A program made the position numbers and the translations under genes. This document shows positions 1 through 5,113 of a stretch of DNA of 7,692 nucleotides, one piece after another. Source of the DNA: Woeseia sp. (GTDB taxonomy: Bacteria; Pseudomonadota; Gammaproteobacteria; Steroidobacterales; Woeseiaceae); NCBI GenBank assembly GCA_003229095.1, contig QIHS01000132.1, positions 1 through 7,692 on the forward strand, in the 5' to 3' direction. Numbering within the stretch: the stretch's first letter is position 1; every line of letters begins with the position of its first letter. The notes below the pieces were generated by a model, which was given only the letters and a program-made list of their open reading frames with translations, searched no databases and was not told where the DNA came from.

Positions 1-842
1 GCGGCGGCGCTGAAGCCTCAAATAGCGCAGGCGCTGGTGCCCATTGCGGTTTATGGAAGGGCCTGTTTGCCGCAAACTCCTCCGGGGTTTGGTAGCTCAG
101 CGAGCTGTGAGGCCGGTTTTGATTGTAATCGACCCGCCAGCCTTCAATGATCCTTTCCGCCTCGGCCAAAATGGTGAACCAGTTCAGGTTCAGGCATTCT
201 TCACGAAACCGGCCATTGAAACTTTCGATATAGGCGTTCTGAGTCGGCTTGCCCGGATCGATAAAGTAGAGCTGCACGCCGTGATCATCGGCCCAGCCAT
301 CGAGCGCACGACCTCGGAGTTCCGGCCCGTTATCAACGGTCAGAACATCTGGATAGTCGCGTTCGCGGGCAACGCGTTCCAGCATTTGCACAACGCAAGA
401 GCCTGGGATCGACAGAGCCACATCGATGGCCGGGCATTCCCGCGTGCAGTCATCTTTCAGATTGGCGGTCCGGAACTTGCGGCCATTGGCAAGAGCATCC
501 AAGGTGAAGTCCAGGCTCCACCGCTGATTGGCGGCAATGGGACACCAGGCACCTTCGCGCACACCCTTGGGGATTTTCTTGGCGGCGGCGGCGCAAGGCC
601 AGCCGTTCTAACCGGTAAAGCCGCTCCACCACTTTCACGTTCACCTTGAACCCCTCCCGGCCAAGTTTGGCGTGCAACATGCGATAGCCATAGCGCCGGT
701 GCTTGCCGGAAAGCGTGATCAGCCGCTCGCGCAGGCGTGCATGCCGGCCCGGCCCTGGTCTGTAATCGTTGCTCGATCTGGAAAATCCAATCAGCCCACA
801 GACCCGCCGTGTTGAAAACTGAAGGTCACGGCAAAGGACCAT
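1..842 (-). pseudogene. IS3-family transposase OrfB, frameshifted and partial
   Basis: Catalytic half of the IS3 transposase (rve-type DDE integrase). From 842 down to about 593 one frame gives the N-terminal part, with motifs such as RRYGYRMLHAKLGREG. It then leaves the family sequence in a GGC/GCC run (581-593). Shifting by one base restores the rest: KIPKGVREGAW, WSLDFTLDAL (first catalytic Asp), TVDNGPEL (second Asp), NAYIESFNGRFREECLN (catalytic Glu), then DYNQNRPHSSL and YQTPEEF near the C-terminus. The frame is still open at position 1, so the stop lies outside. The first ATG of the frame is at 842, but the frame is open further upstream to the slippery site at 875-881, as expected if OrfB is made only as an OrfAB fusion. 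The one-base shift lies in a short-repeat tract, so a sequencing error is possible. Confidence 0.85.
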
Positions 843-849
843 GACGGCT

Positions 850-1134
850 TCACGGCAACGTGCAGGCGCCAGAAGTTTTTTGCCAGAAGTCCTTTAGTCC
901 GGCGTTATCAAGCATCTGCTCCGCCAGCAGCCTCTTCAGCTTGCCGTTCTCTGCCTCAAGGTCCTTCAGCCGCCTGACATCGGAAACCTGAAGGCCGCCA
1001 TACCTGGCTTTCCATTTATAAAATGTGGCATCCGACATGCCGTGCTTGCGGCACAACTCAGACACTTTCGCACCCGCCGCATACTCCTGAATAATCCGGA
1101 CAATCTGCTCCTCGGTAAACCGTGATTTACGCAT
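850..1134 (-). CDS. IS3-family transposase OrfA (altered C-terminus)
   Basis: DNA-binding half of an IS3 transposase, 94 residues. It opens with MRKSRFTEEQIVRII, followed by a helix-turn-helix (about residues 20-45, ELCRKHGMSDATFYKWKARYGG). A leucine-rich coiled-coil stretch then begins (LKDLEAENGKLKRLLAEQM, about 57-75), which mediates multimerisation in the family. The ATG at 1134 is supported by GAGGAG on the minus strand (1143-1148), 8 bases upstream. The ending is odd: relatives end LKD-LL-(A/G)KNF, but here the frame reads LKDFWQKTSGACTLP. Adding one base after LKD would give LLAKNF and put the slippery heptamer in register. A one-base deletion near 888-892 is therefore likely, and it would stop normal OrfAB production. 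Confidence 0.85.
   Translation of the reverse strand: MRKSRFTEEQIVRIIQEYAAGAKVSELCRKHGMSDATFYKWKARYGGLQVSDVRRLKDLEAENGKLKRLLAEQMLDNAGLKDFWQKTSGACTLP
875..881 (-). promoter_or_regulatory. Slippery heptamer A AAA AAC of IS element A
   Basis: The minus strand reads AAAAAAC here, just where orfB takes over from orfA. Read as GCA AAA AAC and slipped back one base, it continues as CTT CTG GCG CCT, which is the orfB frame. This is how IS3-family elements make the OrfAB fusion. In this copy the current orfA frame enters the site out of register (CAA AAA ACT), which supports a one-base loss just upstream. Confidence 0.6.
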
Positions 1135-1190
1135 TCCCTGTTCTCCTCGTCCATTCGAACATTAGTAGAACAGAATCTCCCTTCAAATGG

Positions 1191-1213
1191 TCCGGATTTT
1201 GGGGGGCAGGTCA
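1191..1213 (-). repeat. Right terminal inverted repeat of IS element A
   Basis: The minus strand starts TGACCTGCCCCCC at 1213 and continues into AAAATCCGGA. Position, the TG start and C-richness fit an IS3-family terminus. Homology to the interrupted orfB of element B stops here. The exact last base is uncertain by a few positions, because the interrupted protein may itself have had a Thr-Cys pair at this point (relatives read SxTCYRY). Confidence 0.7.
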
Positions 1214-1310
1214 GGCTAATCTGGAATGTTTTGCACGCGAGAGTAATGCTCGTGCTGCGATGCTTCGCCACCCAAGTGGCCATCTCCTTGCGCTGAGACG
1301 GCCTTACCAC
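1214..1310 (-). pseudogene. IS3-family OrfB, N-terminal stub cut by element A
   Basis: Starts with GTG at 1310 or, more likely, is entered by -1 frameshift from orfA. It reads VRPSQRKEMATW, then KHRSTSITLACKTFQIS, the usual N-terminus of OrfB in this IS3 branch, where the chain normally continues TCYRY. Here it runs instead into the terminal repeat of element A and then through non-homologous sequence. No catalytic residue is included, so the stub cannot act as a transposase. Confidence 0.8.
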
Positions 1311-1570
1311 TTTTTTCCGAGTGCCTCCTTCAACACATCATTTTGCATACTGAGTTCGGCGTACATTTTCTTCAGGCGTTTGTTCTCATCATCCATCGCT
1401 TTCATCCGGGAAATCAGCGAAGCATCCAAACCGCCATTCTTCGCCCGCCATTTGTAAAAACTAGCGTTGCTCATACCGTGCTCACGGCACAGATCAGGCA
1501 CCGGGACACCGCCCTCTGCCTGTTTCAATATTACCATTATCTGCGTTTCGCTAAATCTTGATTTCTTCAT
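1304..1570 (-). CDS. IS3-family transposase OrfA of element B
   Basis: An 88-residue DNA-binding OrfA beginning MKKSRFSETQIMVILKQAEGG. It has a helix-turn-helix around residues 24-45 (DLCREHGMSNASFYKWRAK) and a coiled-coil segment (MDDENKRLKKMYAELSMQN), and ends EALGKKW as intact family members do. The ATG at 1570 is preferred over the one at 1588: MKKSRF is the family start and GAGGAT lies 7 bases upstream of it. The frame looks undamaged, but its orfB partner is destroyed. The protein could at most bind IS ends and act as an inhibitor, a role known for some OrfA proteins. Confidence 0.87.
   Translation of the reverse strand: MKKSRFSETQIMVILKQAEGGVPVPDLCREHGMSNASFYKWRAKNGGLDASLISRMKAMDDENKRLKKMYAELSMQNDVLKEALGKKW
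1310..1316 (-). promoter_or_regulatory. Programmed -1 frameshift site A AAA AAG (element B)
   Basis: At the end of orfA the minus strand reads GGA AAA AAG TGG TAA. The heptamer A AAA AAG is in the correct register. A one-base backward slip gives GTG GTA AGG CCG, the start of orfB. This is the canonical IS3 arrangement. Confidence 0.8.
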
Positions 1571-1609
1571 AAGAATATCCTCAATCATTGTTGTGAGAAA
1601 ATTCTACTT

Positions 1610-1639
1610 AAAACCCAATGGTTTTTCGGGGGATTACCA
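1610..1639 (-). repeat. Right terminal repeat of IS element B (probable)
   Basis: The minus strand from 1639 reads TGGTAATCCCCCGAAAAAC, about 50-70 bases before the orfA start, where an IS3 terminus is expected. The opposite end is not in the window, so the inverted match is unverified. Confidence 0.5.
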
Positions 1640-1834
1640 CTGCAGTGGCGAAATTTTATTGAGTTTTCGCGGAACCGGACGTTCTACAAGGTCGACTTGA
1701 AAGATATGGCCGCATGGAACGAAGCAAATAGCCTCCGGAAAACCCGGAGCGATTTCGAGACCACGCCCGGGCAGTGGGGTGACTTACAACACCGTCGAGT
1801 TAATCACCCAGAGCCTGGCATGAAAATTCTATGA
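1640..1834 (+). pseudogene. Possible 3' remnant of an unidentified gene
   Basis: The 160 bases between element B and the regulator gene contain a plus-strand frame open from the IS end to a TGA at 1832-1834. It reads QWRNFIEFSRNRTFYKVDLKDM and onward to WNEANSLRKTRSDFETTPG. It has no recognised start (an ATG at 1706 would give 42 residues) and no family I recognise. The third codon positions are mostly G or C, as in the real genes here. It overlaps the last 35 bases of the convergent regulator gene. It may be the C-terminal end of a gene cut by element B, or a chance open frame. Confidence 0.25.
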
Positions 1835-2684
1835 AAGCGCGCGCGGCCAGCGAAAGTCTACCGTGCGGCGGCATGATTTGAAGCGTTCGAAACAATATGC
1901 GGGGTCGGAACGGGATTGCGGTGATGCCGTCCTTGTCCAGCCCCTCCAGGGTAAGTGGGTTTACCAGGCCAACGCCGACCCCGTTGCGTACAAGATTGCA
2001 GATCGTCAGCGAATACTGGGTTTCTACGACATAGCTCCGACTGATACCGCGTTTCTCGAATTCCGCGTCGATACGGGCACGTGCCGCATCCTCGCTGGCC
2101 AGGGCAATGAACGGCAAGCCTGAGAGATCGGCCGGACCAATCTGTGCACGGGTGGCGAGCGGGTGATCCTTCGGAACGACACAAACCGCCTCAGGTGCTG
2201 TGAACAACTCGGACCGCACCCCGGTGACGCTGATTTCGTCCGCCGCAAACCCTAAGTCGAACTGTCCCGATACCACGAGATCCTTTACCGCCTCTGAACT
2301 GCGAACATTAAGCAACACTGACATGCCTGGATACTGTTGCCGGAAGGCGGCGATTACACGCGGCAGAAAGGCGTGGCCAAGGGCCGGGAGGCTCGCAATT
2401 CGCAGTGTTCCAGAGGAAAAACTGCGGATGTTCTCGGCCGCAAAATGCAGCCTGTCGAGGCCGGTAAAAGCACGCTTTACTTCTTCGTAAAACATATAAG
2501 CCTCGGCCGTTGGCCGGATACGGCCCTTTTTCCGGTCAAACAGTTTCAGGCGCACAGCGTGCTCGATCTCGGCAAGAAGCCGGCTTACAGCCGGTTGTGA
2601 AATGCGCATGACCCTGGCGGCCTGCGTTGTCGTTTCACAGGCCATTGTCGCGCGGAACGCTTCAAGCTGTCGAAATGTCATCAT
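1800..2684 (-). CDS. LysR-type transcriptional regulator
   Basis: A 294-residue DNA-binding regulator, the usual LysR length. The N-terminal winged helix-turn-helix spans about residues 3-62: FRQLEAF, then TTQAARVMRISQPAVSRLLAEIE as the helix-turn-helix, then LKLFDRKKGRIRPT as the wing. A linker helix follows, then a periplasmic-binding-protein-like effector domain (about 92-290: GTLRIASLPALGHAFLP, FDLGFAADE, NLVRNGVGVGLVNPLT). ATG at 2684 is chosen; a TTG two codons upstream is possible, and the ribosome binding site is weak (GGA about 11 bases upstream). It diverges from the lyase-transporter genes with a 152-bp gap between start codons that holds a LysR-type palindrome. It therefore most likely controls them, and itself, in response to an amino acid or a breakdown product. 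The effector domain recalls opine/amino-acid LysR proteins, but the inducer cannot be named from sequence. Confidence 0.93.
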   Translation of the reverse strand: MMTFRQLEAFRATMACETTTQAARVMRISQPAVSRLLAEIEHAVRLKLFDRKKGRIRPTAEAYMFYEEVKRAFTGLDRLHFAAENIRSFSSGTLRIASLPALGHAFLPRVIAAFRQQYPGMSVLLNVRSSEAVKDLVVSGQFDLGFAADEISVTGVRSELFTAPEAVCVVPKDHPLATRAQIGPADLSGLPFIALASEDAARARIDAEFEKRGISRSYVVETQYSLTICNLVRNGVGVGLVNPLTLEGLDKDGITAIPFRPRILFRTLQIMPPHGRLSLAARAFIEFSCQALGD

Positions 2685-2746
2685 ATCCAAGGGTCCGTCT
2701 GAGCAAGGTCCGCAAGCGTGTGCGATTTTATAGGATAGCCAATGTT

Positions 2747-2771
2747 AAGTTATAGCATTAATGCATAACTT
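2747..2771. promoter_or_regulatory. LysR-type operator: 7-bp inverted repeat around 11 bases
   Basis: AAGTTAT (2747-2753) and its exact complement ATAACTT (2765-2771) flank 11 bases. The inner arms give the T-N11-A pattern of LysR recognition sites. The spacer itself contains a second palindrome, GCATTAATGC (2755-2764). It lies midway between the divergent start codons and just upstream of the TTGACA box, as expected for an activator site that also autoregulates its own gene. Confidence 0.68.
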
Positions 2772-2787
2772 TCAAGATAATCAGTAT

Positions 2788-2816
2788 TTGACATTATAGC
2801 GTGGCCGTGTTGATTT
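2788..2816 (+). promoter_or_regulatory. Candidate promoter for the lyase-aap genes
   Basis: A perfect TTGACA at 2788-2793 is followed, after 17 bases, by a poor -10 element (TGATTT, 2811-2816). A strong -35 with a weak -10 fits a promoter that needs an activator, here presumably the divergent LysR protein bound 17 bases upstream. The start point is not visible, and the leader to the GTG would be only about 15-20 bases. Confidence 0.4.
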
Positions 2817-2822
2817 CATTTT

Positions 2823-2828
2823 GGAGGT
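2823..2828 (+). promoter_or_regulatory. Ribosome binding site deciding a GTG start
   Basis: GGAGGT sits 8 bases before GTG at 2837. No ATG in frame lies nearby upstream, and the protein similarity starts directly after it, so GTG is the start codon. Confidence 0.8.
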
Positions 2829-2836
2829 AAGCAAAA

Positions 2837-4006
2837 GTGCACGAAGAAACGCAATTACTACACACCACGACAGGGGAAGAGCCGTTCCGGGCCCTTACAA
2901 TTCCCGTACACCGGGCGTCGACTATCCTTTTCCCTACGGTTGATGCTTTTCTAAACCGCCATGAGCAGTTCTATGACGGCTATTCATACGGTCTGCATGG
3001 CCATCCCGCCTCCAGAAGCCTTGCCGCTCATGTGGCGCAGATTGAGGGTGCAAACCATGCGTTGATCCTGCCGTCCGGCATGGCAGCCGTCGCAAACGCA
3101 ACTCTGGCTGTCGTGAAGCAGGGTGACCACGTATTGCTGCCCGATGCGGTCTATGGGCCGACGCGGGCTTTCGCCGATAATTTTTTGGCCAAACTGGGCG
3201 TCGATACGACGTATTACGATCCGCTGGAAGCCGGTGGCATCGCCGCGCGATTCACCCAAGCCACACGGCTGGTATGGGTTGAATCTCCGTGCTCCTACAC
3301 CATGGAAGTGCAGGATGTTCCGGCCATAGCCAAGGTTGCGCATGCGCGTGGAGCGCTGGTCGCTGCTGATTGCACATGGGCTTCGCCACTTGGTTTCAAG
3401 GCATTGGACAAGGGTGCCGACATAGCAATCCAGGCACTTTCCAAGCATGTGAGCGGACATTCCGATGTGCTTATGGGAAGCATCGCGGTGCGCGACGGGC
3501 AGCTTTATCGCCAGATCAAGGATGCCATGGGTTTTACTGGCCAGGGGGTGTCACCCGACGATTGCTACCTGGCATTGCGCGGGATGGGAACACTGGCCGT
3601 TCGTCTCGAAAGGCAGACCCGCAGCGCCCTTGCCGTTGCGAAATTTCTCGATTTGCGCGCGGAGATTGCGCAAGTTCTCTATCCGGTACTGGAAAACGAC
3701 CCTGGCCACGCATTGTTTCAGCGCGACTTCACCGGGGCAGCTGGTGTGTTTTCCTTCCTCCTGCACCGCCGCAGCAAGGCCGCTCTCGTCGATTTCCTTG
3801 AAGGTCTTTCGGTAATCCGCCTTGGCGCAAGCTGGGGTGGTCTGCACAGCCTGGTTGCACTGGCACAGATCGAAGCACAGCGCACAGTGTCCCCCTGGAA
3901 ATCGAAAGACTATCTCGTTCGCATCAACATCGGGCTCGAGCATCCCGATGACTTGATTGAAGACCTTGCCAAAGGTCTCGATCGATACCGGGCCGCAGCT
4001 AAATAG
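2837..4006 (+). CDS. metC: Cystathionine beta-lyase-like PLP-dependent enzyme
   Basis: A 389-residue cytoplasmic enzyme of the Cys/Met-metabolism PLP family (aspartate aminotransferase fold). The family beta-lyase reaction splits cystathionine to homocysteine, pyruvate and ammonia; relatives cleave other C-S or beta-substituted amino acids. Visible landmarks are SGMAAVANA (80-88, cofactor phosphate), VYGPTR (Tyr106, ring stacking), ESPCSYTMEVQDVPAI (149-164), Asp178 in AADCTWA (pyridine nitrogen), Lys203 in QALSKHVSGHSD (Schiff base), SWGGLHSLV (332-340, beta-lyase-like) and Arg362 in VRINIGLEHPDDL (substrate carboxylate). Two motifs differ from E. coli MetC: YGLHGHP replaces YGRRGT, losing the phosphate-contacting Arg, and DCTW replaces DNTW. 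It is first in the probable operon, 77 bp before aapJ. The beta-lyase fold is secure; the true substrate is open, and the symbol marks similarity only. Confidence 0.88.
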   Translation: MHEETQLLHTTTGEEPFRALTIPVHRASTILFPTVDAFLNRHEQFYDGYSYGLHGHPASRSLAAHVAQIEGANHALILPSGMAAVANATLAVVKQGDHVLLPDAVYGPTRAFADNFLAKLGVDTTYYDPLEAGGIAARFTQATRLVWVESPCSYTMEVQDVPAIAKVAHARGALVAADCTWASPLGFKALDKGADIAIQALSKHVSGHSDVLMGSIAVRDGQLYRQIKDAMGFTGQGVSPDDCYLALRGMGTLAVRLERQTRSALAVAKFLDLRAEIAQVLYPVLENDPGHALFQRDFTGAAGVFSFLLHRRSKAALVDFLEGLSVIRLGASWGGLHSLVALAQIEAQRTVSPWKSKDYLVRINIGLEHPDDLIEDLAKGLDRYRAAAK

Positions 4007-4083
4007 GGTTGGACAGACATCGGAAGAAAAACCACCAACACTGAAATCAGAAGAAGACTAAAATGCAAACAGGGAGAAAGACT
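4007..4083 (+). other. Lyase-aapJ intergenic leader, A-rich, no terminator
   Basis: Purine- and A-rich spacer without a strong hairpin or T run, so read-through from the lyase gene into aapJ is likely. It ends with a GGGAG ribosome binding site (4072-4076), 7 bases before the ATG at 4084. Confidence 0.5.
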
Positions 4084-5109
4084 ATGAAAATGAAATCTAT
4101 CTACACGTTCTTGAGCATCACACTCCTTGCCTCACCGGTTGTGGCGCAGGGAACACCGACGGTCGATGCGATCAAGGCGCGCGGCGCTCTGATCTGCGGC
4201 GTTAGTACCGGTACGTCAATAGGGATGAGCACCCTTGACGATGTGGGGAAATGGGCTGGATTGGAGGTCGATTATTGCCGTGCTGTCGCGGCGGCAATTC
4301 TTGGCGACGGCGACAAGGTTAGATTTACGCCGCTTGAGTTCAAGAATGCCTTCGCCGCGCTTCAATCGAGCAGTGTGGACATCCTGGCCCGTTCCGCCAC
4401 CTGGACCTTCACGCGCGACAGCGAACTGAAATTCGATTATGCGGGTGTCTATATCTATGACGGCCAGGGTTTTCTGGTGAGAAAAGACAGTGGCATCAGC
4501 GATGTCTCCGAACTTGACGGCGCGTCGATCTGCGTGCTTGGAGGCACCACAACCGAGCTGAATTTGGCAGACTATTTCCGCTCCAATGGGCTCAGCTACA
4601 AACCGATCAATGGCAGCTCGCGCGAGCAACTTGTCGCAAATCTTGAGGCCGGCCGGTGCGATTCCCTGACCAACGAACGCGGCGGCTTGGCTGCGACCCG
4701 GCTGGCGTTCGGCAATCCTGACGATTTCGTGGTTCTTGATGAAATCATATCCAAGGAGCCGCTGGGACCGATTGTGCGCCAGGACGATCCTTTGTTCCGC
4801 GATATCGCAAGCTGGTCGCTCAAGATCCTGATCAGTGCTGAGGAGCTCGGCATCACCCAGGGCAATGTCAAAGATATGGCCGGCAATTCAACGAACCCCG
4901 AGGTTGGCCGGATCCTGGGCAAGACAGGCGAGTTTGGCGCAAAGCTTGGCCTGGAAAACGACTGGGCTGTCACTGTAATCGCCGCTGTCGGCAATTACGG
5001 TGAGATTTTCGATCGTAATCTCGGTGCGGGATCGCCGGTCAAGCTCGAACGTGGCGTCAACGCATTGTGGACAAATGGTGGGCTGATGTATTCGCCACCG
5101 GTTCGCTGA
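4084..5109 (+). CDS. aapJ: General L-amino acid ABC transporter, periplasmic binding protein
   Basis: A 341-residue solute-binding protein, the usual AapJ length. ATG at 4084 is chosen over one 21 bases upstream, because GGGAG lies just ahead of it and the signal peptide then starts with two lysines (MKMKSIYTF) before the hydrophobic LSITLLASPVV. Cleavage is likely after Ala21 (VVA-Q). Family hallmarks are ARGALICGVSTG, AGLEVDYCRAVAAAI (binding-protein signature), LEFKNAFAALQS, TWTFTRD, YDGQGFLVRKD, GTTTELNLADYFRSNG, EIISKEPLGPIVRQ, AEELGITQGNV, LGLENDWAVTVI, AVGNYGEIFDRN and ALWTNGGLMYSPPVR. Four cysteines stand at positions shared with AapJ. It captures L-amino acids in the periplasm for AapQ/AapM. 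Pairing with a C-S lyase suggests a sulfur or beta-substituted amino acid as one ligand, but sequence alone does not show this. Confidence 0.94.
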   Translation: MKMKSIYTFLSITLLASPVVAQGTPTVDAIKARGALICGVSTGTSIGMSTLDDVGKWAGLEVDYCRAVAAAILGDGDKVRFTPLEFKNAFAALQSSSVDILARSATWTFTRDSELKFDYAGVYIYDGQGFLVRKDSGISDVSELDGASICVLGGTTTELNLADYFRSNGLSYKPINGSSREQLVANLEAGRCDSLTNERGGLAATRLAFGNPDDFVVLDEIISKEPLGPIVRQDDPLFRDIASWSLKILISAEELGITQGNVKDMAGNSTNPEVGRILGKTGEFGAKLGLENDWAVTVIAAVGNYGEIFDRNLGAGSPVKLERGVNALWTNGGLMYSPPVR

Positions 5110-5113
5110 GTTG

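Larger units (their letters stand above)
1..1213 (-). mobile_element. IS3-family insertion sequence A (left end beyond window)
   Basis: Transposon with two overlapping minus-strand frames (orfA, orfB), as in IS3-family elements that move by a DDE transposase through a circular intermediate. Its outer end is readable: on the minus strand it begins TGACCTGCCCCCC at 1213, a GC-rich TG-starting terminus typical of IS3 relatives, about 80 bp before the orfA start. The left end and the orfB stop codon lie outside the window, so the matching inverted repeat and the target duplication cannot be seen. It is inserted in orfB of a second IS3-family element (see 1214-1639). Both reading frames carry probable indels, so this copy is likely inactive on its own. 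The subgroup was not determined. Confidence 0.88.
1214..1639 (-). mobile_element. IS3-family insertion sequence B, interrupted by element A
   Basis: Right-hand remnant of a second, different IS3-family element. It comprises a terminus reading TGGTAATCCCCCGAAAAAC on the minus strand from 1639, a complete orfA (1304-1570), a slippery site and about 32 codons of orfB. Similarity then stops at the end of element A. The rest of element B should lie on the far side of element A, outside this window, if this was a simple insertion. The outer boundary at 1639 is chosen because it gives a TG start; no duplicate copy is available to confirm it. Confidence 0.75.

Noticed and set aside
44..649. A 201-codon plus-strand open frame in element A
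   Set aside because: It is the antisense of the orfB catalytic domain, whose DDE motifs are clear on the minus strand.
966..1310. A 114-codon minus-strand frame read as one protein
   Set aside because: It is a chimera: its first 30 or so codons are the orfB stub of element B and the rest is out-of-frame sequence of element A.
1637..1648. Perfect 12-bp palindrome CCACTGCAGTGG across the end of element B
   Set aside because: It may be a chance product of the IS end and the target; the other end is not visible, so no function is claimed.
1733..1749. Hairpin CTCCGG-AAAAC-CCGGAG downstream of the regulator gene
   Set aside because: Only 6 bp of stem and no clear T run on either strand, so it is not called a terminator, although it sits where one would be useful.
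2691..2836. Possible minus-strand -10 boxes (TATAAT, TATAAA) for the regulator gene
   Set aside because: Several AT-rich matches exist but none has a convincing -35 partner at normal spacing, so no promoter was assigned.
3961..3978. Hairpin AGACCTT-GCCA-AAGGTCT in the last codons of the lyase gene
   Set aside because: It is inside conserved coding sequence (EDLAKGLDR), has no T run and is explained by codon choice.
4063..4083. Upstream ATG for aapJ adding seven residues
   Set aside because: The ribosome binding site GGGAG lies inside this stretch, and the signal peptide is normal from the ATG at 4084.
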